Source: Lentisphaeria bacterium UBA4640
GTDB taxonomy: Bacteria > Verrucomicrobiota > Lentisphaeria > Victivallales > UBA1829
Length of the DNA stretch: 64,000 nt
Direction: 5' to 3'
Assembly (NCBI GenBank): GCA_002405835.1
Contig: DHMO01000005.1
Span: 1 to 64,000 of the forward strand
Shown: positions 46,501 through 54,793 of the stretch, one piece after another
Position numbering within the stretch: the stretch's first letter is position 1
How the letters are laid out: each line of letters opens with the position of its first letter
Made by a program: the position numbers and the translations under genes
Notes under the pieces: generated by a model
What the model saw: only the letters and a program-made list of their open reading frames with translations
What the model was told of the DNA's origin: nothing
The model's database searches: none

Positions 46501-46691
46501 TGATGGAATCGATTCAATGCCGCATTGCACTTGCGACGACGCGCACCGCGCTTCCGAAGGTTTACGCCCTGCATCTTGACGGAACCCGTTTTGCGGAACT
46601 CCCGTGCAGGCTGGAGAACGGCAAACTGGTTTTGAATCTTGATACATCCAAGCTTAGCAACGGCACACCGTTCTTTGAAATCTGCTACTGA
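43503..46691 (+). CDS. Large secreted clan GH-A-like glycoside hydrolase
   Basis: 1062 aa with a Sec signal peptide (residues 1-19, MKKLLLAFLCAAFLSVGAA). An N-terminal beta domain (25-190) and a PA14/galactose-binding-like domain (190-325) come before a TIM barrel (about 370-760) starting VRFFGMNFEPAFWRH. Candidate acid/base is Glu544 in FFNEQDF, and candidate nucleophile is Glu720 in MITEYSHSAFNR. These positions match GH5/GH2/GH42-like enzymes, but the exact family is uncertain. The C-terminal 200 residues are beta-rich and contain LTVATNAFNTNMTFENA, a block also found in the paralogue at 54794. Substrate unknown, probably a plant or mucin polysaccharide. Co-transcribed with the pseudopilin gene. 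Confidence 0.75.
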   Translation: MKKLLLAFLCAAFLSVGAAELKQWEFKTPRDLMGDRIHAYAAKGSLVEKSLLSEKTPDGASVLKVSLKQVAPGAPAHAVQLNFIYRKPLEKGKKYRIQFYCKGTKTGDISLLPALGGAPYSALGKGAGRVIRITPEWQLCTLDFTMELESPEKPNFVLPRTMLAAYPAGGELFFGPVTLSDVPEMLPLALAPEWKLNGENVRLQNNAHTVLVDGKKPAANSTFEFTNTFTAPADGFMQLGMSADWWFTASVNGKQVYTTEPHGNLSHEFKPEDHVFNIPVKKGVNTLAVKVRAGSSGCRFVCGAVPFNADPEASRRLFVVTESAKYRPVANDRWLAKKGTALDFSALRGERVPAGTYGRVIVNEQGKFAFERKPGEPVRFFGMNFEPAFWRHRADRWTKADIERFADAVEAQGYNLVRLHYVCRYLMGFKIHYPPHRTIAQAGLPQTAAEIEFDKGNVDRFDYLLKCFRERGIYVNLDLMNAPGFSMAYRQGPEESFKTSLLFDPAYRNHWKMAVEYLMNRENPYTKTKLKDEPAVAFVNFFNEQDFILAQKHAMVQFEKPFQNWLRKKYGTEEALRKVWGKNAAFESAGKISEAVLRKGDGTARDTGDFLIATMREMTTWYFETVRAAGYPGLFNHWDMIMRTMEIPARSLMPAIAQHTYFAHPNTTPTRNLAKKSKGAVFMGGVNRDTTVDQSSSLNSSYFRAAAMARFLDRPYMITEYSHSAFNRYRHERGLYFGSYAALQGWDDLTPHSSTIRLSVDPLWCFEHGMDPIARASEVVAGFAFLRGDVKEAPHSVGVLLKNKNLFPKNYLAAVGDDYGKLSMLTKVGILYPEGRPLVKVGTAKPSLTLEPESFSPLRVTSWYVSADNSDGALFPKFAELLRKEKILPQGNRTDWSKRIYQSETGELTLDALRKKMTVVTPRLEGAILKPGQQTSLPVLSVGKVPAAVSVAAASLKPDENLKDASHILLTVATNAFNTNMTFENASMFCCVNPGELPVLMESIQCRIALATTRTALPKVYALHLDGTRFAELPCRLENGKLVLNLDTSKLSNGTPFFEICY

Positions 46692-46698
46692 AGATAAT

Positions 46699-46744
46699 GC
46701 GGGCTGGTTTCCCTTTTTCCGGGGAACGCAGTCCGCGTTTTTTT
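46699..46744 (+). terminator. Terminator after the first hydrolase
   Basis: GCGGGCTG and GTTTCCC pair with GGGGAAC and CAGTCCGC in one interrupted stem, followed by a seven-T run. It closes the first glycan module. Confidence 0.65.
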
Positions 46745-46841
46745 ATTTATATCGATCTTGAAATTTTTCTGCTGGGTATTATATTGGCTGTAGTGTTTTA
46801 TCGTAATGTAATTGTAAAAAGCAAAGAAAGATGTTTCCAAA

Positions 46842-47888
46842 ATGAAAAAAGAAAAAACTTCATCTTCTCAACGTGTCCTTGATGAACAGCTGCTTGAAGC
46901 GTGCAGCAAACAGGATTATCAGAAAATCAAAGAGTCTTTGGATGCCGGAGCAAACCCGAATGCTGTGATTGACGGTGGAGAAAATTTCCTGAGTCCGCTT
47001 TGTGAGCTCATAAGCAATTGTGTTCAATGGGATGATGAAGGAGAGTTCCGTTATATAGCGGATGAGTTTTGGGAAGCTCTTAATCTTCTTATTCAAAAGA
47101 GGGCGGATGTTAATTTTATCGTGAGGTATTCAAGAATAGGCAATGGTATTACGACAGCTTTGCAGGAGTCTTGGGAAACCAGACCGGAGGTTGTTAAATT
47201 CCTGCTCGACCGAGGGGCAGACCCGAATGTTATTAACGAAAATGACCGAACCGTCCTGGATCTCGTGGAATATGATCAATATTTTGCCTATGAAGGAACA
47301 TGGACGGAAGATCTTGAATATTGGACTCCGCAAGTTGAAATCCGCAAACTTCTGCTTGATTATGGAGCACATCGTGCAGAGACTCTGGCATGTATGAAGA
47401 GGTCGAAATGGTGGAAAAAAACGCGCCGGACGCTTTATCTGTCGTGTTGGAATCTGGACTTCGCAAAACTGAACGATTTTTTCCTGGAGAACCATGCCCG
47501 GCTTTCCGATAAAGATTTGGCAGGTCTGCTTATAGAAGCAATCAACACAGCACCCGAATTTGTGCAGAAATACTACGTTGATAATTCCCCCGGATATGAA
47601 GAGCGGCTGATTGAAACGTTAAAAGTCCTGTTGAAGAATGGAGCTGATCCGAATGAGGATGATGGACGCCCGTTATTCTTTGCTGTTCGCAACGGGTTTG
47701 TGAAAACGGCTCAGTTTCTGCTGGAACATGGTGCAGATCCAGGGAAATGCGATTGCGGTTACTGGACTGCTCCAAATTCAGATGTGCGCCATATTATCAC
47801 TTTCGCAGAGAGGATCAAGGATTGGGTCGCTTACTGGAAAAAAGAAACGGCTCTGGCATTTGAAGAAATGTTTCCGCAGAAAAAGTAA
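46842..47888 (+). CDS. Ankyrin-repeat protein
   Basis: 348 aa, cytoplasmic, with ankyrin-type units: IKESLDAGANPNAV (about residue 30), VVKFLLDRGADPNVINENDRT (about 115), LLKNGADPNEDDGRP (about 262) and TAQFLLEHGADPGKCD (about 287). The middle is helical and less regular. Only a weak AAGAAAG lies upstream. Lower GC content than its neighbours suggests recent gain. Function is probably protein binding; nothing nearby indicates the partner. Confidence 0.75.
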   Translation: MKKEKTSSSQRVLDEQLLEACSKQDYQKIKESLDAGANPNAVIDGGENFLSPLCELISNCVQWDDEGEFRYIADEFWEALNLLIQKRADVNFIVRYSRIGNGITTALQESWETRPEVVKFLLDRGADPNVINENDRTVLDLVEYDQYFAYEGTWTEDLEYWTPQVEIRKLLLDYGAHRAETLACMKRSKWWKKTRRTLYLSCWNLDFAKLNDFFLENHARLSDKDLAGLLIEAINTAPEFVQKYYVDNSPGYEERLIETLKVLLKNGADPNEDDGRPLFFAVRNGFVKTAQFLLEHGADPGKCDCGYWTAPNSDVRHIITFAERIKDWVAYWKKETALAFEEMFPQKK

Positions 47889-47897
47889 AGAGAGGCG

Positions 47898-47921
47898 CGG
47901 CGGGATTTTTGTTTCCCGCCG
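47898..47921. terminator. Convergent terminator
   Basis: CGGCGGGA (47898-47905) pairs with TCCCGCCG (47914-47921). It lies between the ankyrin gene and the opposing glutaredoxin gene and has T-rich and A-rich flanks. Confidence 0.65.
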
Positions 47922-47929
47922 TGTGAATT

Positions 47930-48184
47930 TTACATCAGCCCCCAGGCATGAAGGTCGGATTCGAGCTTGGCGGCGTCGAAGACCTGTCCCGGACGCCACT
48001 GTCCGTTGTACTCCATGGTCGGGACAACCCAGTCGTCTCCGCCGTTGACGTCGACGACTTTTTTGACCACATCTTCCGGCTGCGCTTCAATGTCGAGCGC
48101 CTCAAACGGAATGTTGTGTTTGCGGAGAAAATCCATTGCCTTGTGACAATGCGGACAGACGTTCCAGTAATAGACTTTCAGCAT
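47930..48184 (-). CDS. Glutaredoxin
   Basis: 84-aa thiol-disulfide oxidoreductase of the GrxC type. The active site is CPHC at residues 10-13; other landmarks are the cis-proline loop VVPTM (about 53-57) and GQW. It reduces disulfides or glutathione adducts in the cytoplasm. AAAGGGGGG precedes the ATG. A promoter lies just upstream, overlapping the end of sbcD. Confidence 0.9.
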   Translation of the reverse strand: MLKVYYWNVCPHCHKAMDFLRKHNIPFEALDIEAQPEDVVKKVVDVNGGDDWVVPTMEYNGQWRPGQVFDAAKLESDLHAWGLM

Positions 48185-48213
48185 AATTCCCCCCTTTGGT
48201 TAATGGTTGACAA

Positions 48214-48242
48214 ACCATAGCACCGTTTTCCCGAAAAGTCAA
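48214..48242 (-). promoter_or_regulatory. Glutaredoxin gene promoter
   Basis: Minus strand CGCTTGACTTTTCGG with TTGACT at 48237-48242, 17-bp spacer, TATGGT at 48214-48219. The -35 lies on the sbcD stop codon. Confidence 0.55.
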
Positions 48243-49444
48243 GCGTTTTCTTCTTTTACCGCAAGGACGGCTTGACGGTAAAGGTCACGCAGATCATTTG
48301 CTTCTGCATCCGAAAGGCTTTCGCGCTTGAGGCGGAGTTCGAAAATCTGTGACTCCGTCATTTCCGCAACCTGTTCCGGAGTGATGGCTTTGACCGCGTG
48401 AACCTCCGCTTTTGCGGAACGGAGAATCAGAGGATAATTTTTCATGCGTTTCTGAAACAGGGCGTCCGTCCGGGAGACAAGTTCCGCGCCGGAAAGGTCG
48501 TTCGCGGAGACTTCGCAGAGAATCTCCGTTTCCGATGCGGCGATGGATTTCAGCTGCGGTTCGAGTTCATCCCAGTTTCCGCAGAGACGCCGGATATCCG
48601 AAAACTGTGGAACGGGGAGTTCGGTGATGTGCGGAGTGCGTCCGGTGAACTCAATCTCGCAGACCACGCGCGGGGCAGTGTCCGAGAAACACATTTTCAG
48701 CGGAGAGCCGGAGTAACGGATGTGATCGGCGCCGATTTTCTGAGGCTGATGAATGTGTCCGAGCGCGTAATAATCGGGTGTTTCCGGGAGAAGCGAGACG
48801 TCGAAAGCGCCGATGCCGCCGATGTATTCCCGCATTCCGTCGTTCGGGACGGTGCGTCCGCCGCTCAGGAAGAAGTGTCCGGTCAGAACCACGGGAATAT
48901 CGCGTCCGGCGCGGAGCTCTTCCGCTTTTTCTGCAACGCGGCGGTAATGGTTCTGAAGCCCGGCGACCACTTTTTTCTCGTGTTCTGCGAGATTTTCGCC
49001 GAAGGCGAGCGAAACAAGATCTGTGTCGCGCAGGTAGGGAACGGCGCCGATGATGAGTTCGGGTTCTCCGGATTCGCTGCGGAGAGCGATGACCTCCTCT
49101 TCCGGTTCGGGGGAGGCGGAGCCGAAAATGTAGATGGGAAATGCGGCGCGTAGCAGTTCGCGCGGGGCATTCAGGAAAGACGGCGAATCGTGATTGCCGC
49201 CGGTGATGACCGCCGCCCGGCACGGCGTCTCCTGAAGTTCGCGGAGAAATTCATAATAGAGACGGACGGCGGAATTCGGGGGAGCGGAGGAGTCGAAGAC
49301 ATCCCCCGCGATGATGAGCGCATCGATCCTGCGCTCCTTGACGGTATTGAGAACCCAGTTCAGAAACGCGGCGAACTCGTCGTCGCGCTTCCGGTTGTGG
49401 AACTGGTGTCCGATGTGCCAGTCGGATGTGTGGAGAACCCGCAT
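48239..49444 (-). CDS. sbcD: Nuclease SbcD (Mre11 family)
   Basis: Mn-dependent exonuclease/endonuclease subunit that with SbcC trims hairpin and protein-blocked DNA ends. 401 aa. Phosphoesterase motifs are TSDWHIG (residues 6-12), AGDVFDSSAPP, GGNHDSPSFL, LTGHFF and GHIHQPQ, all intact. The start at 49444 is chosen because it aligns with the family (MRVLHTSDWH) and overlaps the preceding stop (TGATG). The ATP-binding partner sbcC is not adjacent, which is unusual. Instead it is coupled to an NCS2 permease. Confidence 0.92.
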   Translation of the reverse strand: MRVLHTSDWHIGHQFHNRKRDDEFAAFLNWVLNTVKERRIDALIIAGDVFDSSAPPNSAVRLYYEFLRELQETPCRAAVITGGNHDSPSFLNAPRELLRAAFPIYIFGSASPEPEEEVIALRSESGEPELIIGAVPYLRDTDLVSLAFGENLAEHEKKVVAGLQNHYRRVAEKAEELRAGRDIPVVLTGHFFLSGGRTVPNDGMREYIGGIGAFDVSLLPETPDYYALGHIHQPQKIGADHIRYSGSPLKMCFSDTAPRVVCEIEFTGRTPHITELPVPQFSDIRRLCGNWDELEPQLKSIAASETEILCEVSANDLSGAELVSRTDALFQKRMKNYPLILRSAKAEVHAVKAITPEQVAEMTESQIFELRLKRESLSDAEANDLRDLYRQAVLAVKEENA

Positions 49445-50859
49445 CAAAGGAAGATGTACTTCAGGATGAAGAGCACGGCGAGAACGTAGATCAGCGGCGT
49501 GTTCTTTCCGGTTCTTCCGGCGAGGTTCAGCAGAGCCCATGCGATGATTCCGAGGCAGATACCTTCGGAGATGCTGTATGCGAACGGCATGGAGATGATC
49601 GTGACGTACGCGGGCAGGGCTTCATACTGGTTGGAGAAGTCGATCTTGCGGATCGGTTCCATCATGTAGAGACCGACCATGATGAGCGCGGGAGCGGTTG
49701 CGAACGCGGGGATCGCGAGGAAGATCGGCGCGAACAGCAGAGCGACGAGGAAGAGAATTGCTCCGGTGACGGCGGTCAGACCGGTGCGTCCGCCTTCGGA
49801 AACGCCGGTTGCGGATTCCAGATAGGTGGTTGTTGTGGAGGTTCCGAAGAGTGCGCCGACGGAGGTCGCGATGGAGTCGGAGAGGAGTGCGCCGCGGATC
49901 TGCGGGAGGCGTCCGTCCTTGTCGAGCATATTGGCTTTTCCGCAGACGCCGATGAGCACGCCGAGCGTATCAAAGAGGTCGACGAAGAGGAAAGCGAACA
50001 TCACGACGAGGAAGTTCACAGAGGCTACGAGGAGCCCGCCGGATGCTTCGGAGCCCTTGAGGGTCCATGCGGAGACGTTGAAAGCCTGTCCGAAGAGGTT
50101 TCCGAATCCGCGGAACGGAGCGAGCATGGAGTCGACGCTCAGGGTCGGCAGCATGGAGTAGCATCCGAGTTCCGGTTTGATCTGATAGAGTCCGGTGAGC
50201 TGTGCGATGATTCCGAGTCCCCAGGTGACGAGGATTCCGATAAGGATGCTTCCGCGTATTTTCTTCTGATTCAGGAAGGCGATGACGAGCACGCCGACCA
50301 TTGCGAGGATTGCGGAGATGCCGTGCGTGGAGATATTTTCTTTGGTGAAGTGCTGGAAGCTGACGAGGGTTGCATCGTTGTTGACGATGATGTGCGCATT
50401 CTGCAGAGCGATGAATGCGATGAAGAGTCCGATTCCGACGCCGACCGCGGTTTTGAGGGGTGCGGGAATGGCGTTGAAGATGGCTTCACGCACTTTGGTG
50501 AGGGAGAGGATGAGGAAGATGAGACCTTCGAGGAAGACTGCGAAGAGCGCGATCTGCCAGGAGTAGCCCATTCCGAGGACTACGGAGTAGGCGAAGTAAG
50601 CGTTGAGTCCCATTCCCGGAGCGAGGAGGAGGGGGAGGTTTGCGCAGAACGCCATGATGATGGTTCCGGCGAAAGCCGCGAGTGCGGTTGCGACGAAGAC
50701 GCCGCCCTTGTCCATGCCGGTTACGCCGAGGATGGCGGGGTTGACTGCGAGGATGTACGCCATTGCGAGGAATGTTGTCAGACCCGCGAGCAGTTCGGTT
50801 CTCAGCGTTGTGTTGCTCTCTTTCAGATGAAAGAGCCGTTCGATGATTCCGTTGTTCAT
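49444..50859 (-). CDS. NCS2-family purine permease (AzgA-like)
   Basis: 471-aa membrane protein with about 12-14 helices, importing adenine, guanine or hypoxanthine with protons. Family marks are LLAGLTTFLAMAYILAVNP at residues 23-41, APGMGLNAYFAYSVV in helix 3 region and FGTSTTTTYLESATGVSEGG in the substrate helix 10 region. The start at 50859 has AGGATTC upstream. It overlaps sbcD start by one base. The exact purine is not readable from sequence. Confidence 0.9.
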   Translation of the reverse strand: MNNGIIERLFHLKESNTTLRTELLAGLTTFLAMAYILAVNPAILGVTGMDKGGVFVATALAAFAGTIIMAFCANLPLLLAPGMGLNAYFAYSVVLGMGYSWQIALFAVFLEGLIFLILSLTKVREAIFNAIPAPLKTAVGVGIGLFIAFIALQNAHIIVNNDATLVSFQHFTKENISTHGISAILAMVGVLVIAFLNQKKIRGSILIGILVTWGLGIIAQLTGLYQIKPELGCYSMLPTLSVDSMLAPFRGFGNLFGQAFNVSAWTLKGSEASGGLLVASVNFLVVMFAFLFVDLFDTLGVLIGVCGKANMLDKDGRLPQIRGALLSDSIATSVGALFGTSTTTTYLESATGVSEGGRTGLTAVTGAILFLVALLFAPIFLAIPAFATAPALIMVGLYMMEPIRKIDFSNQYEALPAYVTIISMPFAYSISEGICLGIIAWALLNLAGRTGKNTPLIYVLAVLFILKYIFL

Positions 50860-50895
50860 TTTTAGAATCCTGTGTTGTTTTCGTTGAAAACGATT

Positions 50896-50923
50896 AAAAT
50901 ACACCGGAAAACGAGAAAATCAA
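50896..50923 (-). promoter_or_regulatory. Promoter of the permease-sbcD operon
   Basis: Minus strand CTTGATT (-35 at 50918-50923), 16-bp spacer, TATTTT (50896-50901), 37 bases upstream of the permease start. Confidence 0.55.
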
Positions 50924-50939
50924 GTTTTTTGCGGAAGAA

Positions 50940-51791
50940 TCAGAGCATTTCTCCGGAGTTGCGGAATTCTGTGGGAGTCATTCCGGTTTTCAGTTTGAAC
51001 TTTGCGGAGAATTCGTGAGCGGAGCAGTACCCGAGCGATTCGGCGATGTCCGCGACGGTCATATTGCGGCGGAGGAGGAGTGCGCGGGCCGCTGCGATAC
51101 GGCGGCTTGTGCGGTAGTGATTGGGAGACATGCCGACGATCTCCGTAAATTTCTTGCGGAAGTTTTCATATCCCCATCCGTTTTCTCTGCAGAAGGTCTG
51201 GATGTTCCGCGGCGAGCGGAAATCGGAGCAGAGCCATGCGCATGCTTTTTTCATGAGTTCGATGTTCTTGTCGCTTTCATCGGTCTGGCGGAAGATTTTT
51301 GCAACTAAAGAGAAAAAACGCGGAAGCATCTCAAAGAGACAGGATTGCGGACAGTGTTCGAGATCGTGCTTGAGTTCGACGAATTTTCTGCACCACTCTT
51401 CATCCGGAGTGAATTTTCCAACGGGTGTATCCTGCGAGATTCCAGCGTAGGAGGTGAAGCACGGATACGCGGAGCACCCGAAATTGAGGAAGCATTCGCG
51501 CCAGTTGCTTTTGATGTCGATACGTATCTGATGGATGATGCCTGGAATTCTGAGAAAGTAGTCTCCTGCACGGAGCGGGTAATGTTTTTTTGTTTCCCAA
51601 TCAACATATTCTCCTTTTCCGCGGAGAACGAGGCAGAAAGCGAAGAATGGAAATGATTCCGGTCCAGTTACTTCCTGCGCACGATCTCTCTTTTCAAGAA
51701 TTCCCATTCCGAGCATATCGTTGTGTGCGGAGCCCGTGTTTCGGAAGGCTGCCGGTTCAGTTGTACCAGAATACATATTATCTTTTACCAT
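50940..51791 (-). CDS. AraC-family regulator of the second glycan module
   Basis: 283 aa. An N-terminal cupin-like sensing domain (residues 20-130, with LRAGDYFLRIPGIIHQI) is followed by a C-terminal AraC DNA-binding domain (about 180-280): GYENFRKKFTEIVGMSPNHY, then VADIAESLGYCSAHEFSAKF. Such proteins usually activate sugar operons. It is divergent from the gene at 51886 and thus the likely activator of the operon to 59903. A second in-frame ATG five codons in is possible. Confidence 0.9.
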   Translation of the reverse strand: MVKDNMYSGTTEPAAFRNTGSAHNDMLGMGILEKRDRAQEVTGPESFPFFAFCLVLRGKGEYVDWETKKHYPLRAGDYFLRIPGIIHQIRIDIKSNWRECFLNFGCSAYPCFTSYAGISQDTPVGKFTPDEEWCRKFVELKHDLEHCPQSCLFEMLPRFFSLVAKIFRQTDESDKNIELMKKACAWLCSDFRSPRNIQTFCRENGWGYENFRKKFTEIVGMSPNHYRTSRRIAAARALLLRRNMTVADIAESLGYCSAHEFSAKFKLKTGMTPTEFRNSGEML

Positions 51792-51811
51792 AATTCACCC
51801 TGTTTCCCCTA

Positions 51812-51839
51812 TTGCTTTTTTCCGGAAATGTTGTATAAT
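51812..51839 (+). promoter_or_regulatory. Promoter of the second glycan operon
   Basis: TTGCTT (51812-51817), 16-bp spacer, TATAAT (51834-51839), about 40 nt leader. The poor -35 fits an activator-dependent promoter. Confidence 0.6.
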
Positions 51840-51885
51840 TAAAATAGCACAGGAAAGAAAAAAGAAAAGCTCGCGGACTGACAAT

Positions 51886-53871
51886 ATGAAAAATGATTTT
51901 TTCAACATCGAATTCATGCCGGAAAACGGCGGTCTGAAATCGCTCGTTCTGAACAGCGATCCTTATGCCATGAACTGGATTGAGGGAATGAAGACATGGG
52001 GTGTGCCGGCAGGAATGGATTTCGTGAAAATGTTTCAGGAGTCCGGCAAGACCGTTTCCTGCTACAGCAAAAAAGAACTGGAAGTGCGAGTTGAGCGGGA
52101 AATAAAACAGGATGCTCTGGTTGAACGCTTCTTTTTCAGAAACACAGCCGCATATGATCTCTATTTTCAGCGGGGACAGCTTGGAATATTTGCGACGTTC
52201 AATGATAATTACACCTCTGCGGATATCTGCGAAACGCAGCGCTGCCATACGCACATCTGGTGCGGCGGAGAAAACTCCTTTATCCATGCGCGCAAGATGG
52301 GACCTTTCCCGCAGGAACTGGCTTTGATCCTGACAAAAGGTTCGCTGGATACCTACAGTGTCCGCCGGATTGCGCAGGAGATCAGCAATGACCGCGGAGA
52401 TTTTGTTCTGCATCCGGCGCCGATGCACCTGCTGCCCGGTGAAACCAAAGTTATGGAATGGGAGCTGACGGCGTTTCCGGAAGGTGAACTGGAGAAAATT
52501 CTTCTTTCCCGTTCGGTTTGTATCGTGAAGTTTGAGCAGGAAACGGTTTTCCCGGAAGAACATTTCCGTATTTTCGCGAAGTGCGGAGAACCCGTTTCCG
52601 AGGCCGAGGTATTCTGCAATGGGGAAAAAACAGATTTTCAGCGGAACGGTTCGGAAATTACAGTGAACTTCCTGCCGAAAACCTTGGGAGAGCATCATTT
52701 TGAGTTCCGGATCAACGGACGGACCTGTCATGGATACGGATATGTTTCAGAATCGCTGGAAAACGTTGTCGACCGCCGTATCCGATTCATTATCCGGAAA
52801 CAGCAGATGACGGATTCGCGCAGTCCGCTTTACGGCGCATATCTGATCTACGACAATGAAGAAAAGTCGCAGTATTTCAATTATGAATGGGGTGATCACA
52901 ACGCCTGCCGGGAGCGTTTCGGAATGGGGCTGCTCATCTGTCGCCGTCTTCAGGAAAAACAGGATGAGGAAATGGAGCGTTCCCTGCGGCTGTTTGAGCA
53001 GTTCCTGCTCCGTGAAGTTTTCAATACGGAAACGGGTGAGGTTTGCAATACCATCGGGAAGAACAGTAAATTTGTGCGTCTTTACAATGCACCGTGGCTG
53101 ATTACATTCTGGACGGAGATGTACCGTCTTTACAAGGAGCCCCGTTATCTGGAGTGGGCGGAACGTTCCATGCGCGACTACTACAGCAAGGGCGGGGCGA
53201 AATTCTATCCGAACGGAAGTCTGTTTTCCAATACGGTCAAGGAGATCCGTGATGCCGGAAATCAAAAGACTGCAGATGAGCTTTCCCTGCTGGTTCGTCG
53301 ACATGTCGACACGATCTGCGCGAATGGAATCATCTATCCTCCTCATGAAGTCCGCTTTGAACAGACGATTGTCACTCCGGCTCTTTCGATTCTTGCCGCA
53401 TACACACTTTTCATCACTCCGGATGCGGAAATTCTGATGGAGGCGGAAAAACATGCGGAAATTCTGGAACGTTTTCAGGGAGCTCAGCCGGATTACCGCT
53501 GGAATGAACTTCCCATCCGCCACTGGGATGACTTCTGGTTCGGCAAGCGGGCGCTTTACGGCGATACACTTCATTACTGGAGCTGTCTTTCCGCATTTGC
53601 ATTTCTTCTGTATGCCAAAGCGTCCGGAAAGGAAAATCTGCAGAACAGAGCGCGGCATACACTGCGCAATCTGCTCTGTCTTTTCTTCCGCGACGGTTCA
53701 GCGTCATGCGCATATCTTCATCCGTTCTCCGTTACGATGCTGAATCCGGACGGATCGGAGATTGCTCCTGCAAGGCGCGGAGAATTTTTTGATCCGTGGG
53801 CAAATGATCAGGATTTCGCCCTGTATTACATGCTTCGCTCGCGTCCATTCTTGAAAGATAAAAAACTTTAA
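51886..53871 (+). CDS. Six-hairpin-type glycosidase-like protein
   Basis: 661 aa, no signal peptide, so cytoplasmic. An N-terminal beta domain (1-290) precedes an (alpha/alpha)6-like helical region (320-650) with repeated helix pairs such as LLICRRLQEKQDEEMERSLRLFEQFLL and YNAPWLITFWTEMYRLYKEPRYLEWAE. Acidic, aromatic-rich loops (RHWDDFWFGKRALYGDTLHYW, about 550-570) form the likely active site. The family cannot be named with confidence; GH families with this fold act on rhamnosides, glucuronates or heparin-like chains. The upstream ORF extension is ruled out by the promoter lying inside it. First gene of the operon. Confidence 0.6.
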   Translation: MKNDFFNIEFMPENGGLKSLVLNSDPYAMNWIEGMKTWGVPAGMDFVKMFQESGKTVSCYSKKELEVRVEREIKQDALVERFFFRNTAAYDLYFQRGQLGIFATFNDNYTSADICETQRCHTHIWCGGENSFIHARKMGPFPQELALILTKGSLDTYSVRRIAQEISNDRGDFVLHPAPMHLLPGETKVMEWELTAFPEGELEKILLSRSVCIVKFEQETVFPEEHFRIFAKCGEPVSEAEVFCNGEKTDFQRNGSEITVNFLPKTLGEHHFEFRINGRTCHGYGYVSESLENVVDRRIRFIIRKQQMTDSRSPLYGAYLIYDNEEKSQYFNYEWGDHNACRERFGMGLLICRRLQEKQDEEMERSLRLFEQFLLREVFNTETGEVCNTIGKNSKFVRLYNAPWLITFWTEMYRLYKEPRYLEWAERSMRDYYSKGGAKFYPNGSLFSNTVKEIRDAGNQKTADELSLLVRRHVDTICANGIIYPPHEVRFEQTIVTPALSILAAYTLFITPDAEILMEAEKHAEILERFQGAQPDYRWNELPIRHWDDFWFGKRALYGDTLHYWSCLSAFAFLLYAKASGKENLQNRARHTLRNLLCLFFRDGSASCAYLHPFSVTMLNPDGSEIAPARRGEFFDPWANDQDFALYYMLRSRPFLKDKKL

Positions 53872-54029
53872 TGAAACAGGGAGGAATTACGTTAATCATC
53901 AAAAAACTTTTCAGCATGACAACCGTGCAAATCCGCAGATTGAACCGTAACACAAAAAGAAAGTTTTCCTGAATGAAACTTTTTGCCAAAAACTCAAACA
54001 GAAAAGACGAAAGAAAGGCTGGCAACGCT

Positions 54030-54773
54030 ATGAAACCTGCTGCAGGAAGAAACATTTTCCACTCCCTAAATTTGCATTTCAGACACAAATTTCACGGATT
54101 TACCCTTATAGAGCTCCTCGTGGTAATTGCGATCATCGCAATCCTTGCGGGCATGCTTCTGCCTGCGCTGAAAGCGGCGCGTGACAAGGCAAAAGCCATC
54201 AGCTGTGCATCGAACCGGAAACAGCTGCTGCTTCAGACGACGCTTTACAGCAATGACTACAGCGGATTCCTTCCGGAGAGCCGCTGGCCGCATCAGATCT
54301 ACTGCTATGCGCAGAAACTCGACCCGACTGCAGTTCCCCGGGGTGACTCCCGTTTTACCAACAAGGCATTCCTGAAGCCGTTCGGGGACTGGAACCGTTC
54401 CAAACTTCTCATGCCTGCACTCGGCTGCACGGAAGTTGAAGATGTAGATACGTGGAGCGCAAATGACATGCCGGTCGGAATTAACGCTTTTATGGGATAC
54501 GACCAGGACAGTTCCGGTTCCAGAATTATATCCGCGCTCAATCTCGCCAGTTGCAAAACGCCAAGTGTCCGGATGCTCTATGCGGATACAACCACCTGGG
54601 GACCCTATTTCTATGTGAACGACCGTGGAGACGGCGGATATTCCCTGAAAATCCGCTATCGCCATCCCGGACTTTGCGCAGTCATCGGGTATGCGGACGG
54701 ACATGTGGATTCCAAAAAGATGTATCAGATCCCGACAACATGGGATGATACCACATTCTGGGGTCACCGCTGA
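54030..54773 (+). CDS. Second pseudopilin-like protein with H-x9-DG motif
   Basis: 247 aa. Class III signal GFTLIELLVVIAIIAILAGM (residues about 22-41) with Gly at -1, the normal cleavage context, and Glu at +5. The globular part differs from the first pseudopilin but ends in the same pattern (RHPGLCAVIGYADGHV). The ATG at 54030 is chosen because the 20-base leader AAAGGCNGGCAANGCTATGA is shared with the first gene; an upstream in-frame ATG at 53973 has no site. The 158-bp gap before it shows no other gene. Followed 20 bases later by the second giant hydrolase. Confidence 0.88.
   Translation: MKPAAGRNIFHSLNLHFRHKFHGFTLIELLVVIAIIAILAGMLLPALKAARDKAKAISCASNRKQLLLQTTLYSNDYSGFLPESRWPHQIYCYAQKLDPTAVPRGDSRFTNKAFLKPFGDWNRSKLLMPALGCTEVEDVDTWSANDMPVGINAFMGYDQDSSGSRIISALNLASCKTPSVRMLYADTTTWGPYFYVNDRGDGGYSLKIRYRHPGLCAVIGYADGHVDSKKMYQIPTTWDDTTFWGHR
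54102..54150 (+). repeat. Conserved 49-bp pseudopilin signal segment, copy 2
   Basis: Matches 42739-42787 at 48 of 49 positions. The single difference is the central base of the palindrome ATTGCGAT-C-ATCGCAAT (54126-54142), so both copies keep the symmetry. Confidence 0.85.
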
Positions 54774-54793
54774 AACTGAACGGAGAATTTGAA

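Noticed and set aside
49426..50865. 479-codon plus-strand ORF opposite the NCS2 permease
   Set aside because: A Glu/Asp-rich shadow of a membrane protein gene. The true frame has complete permease motifs.
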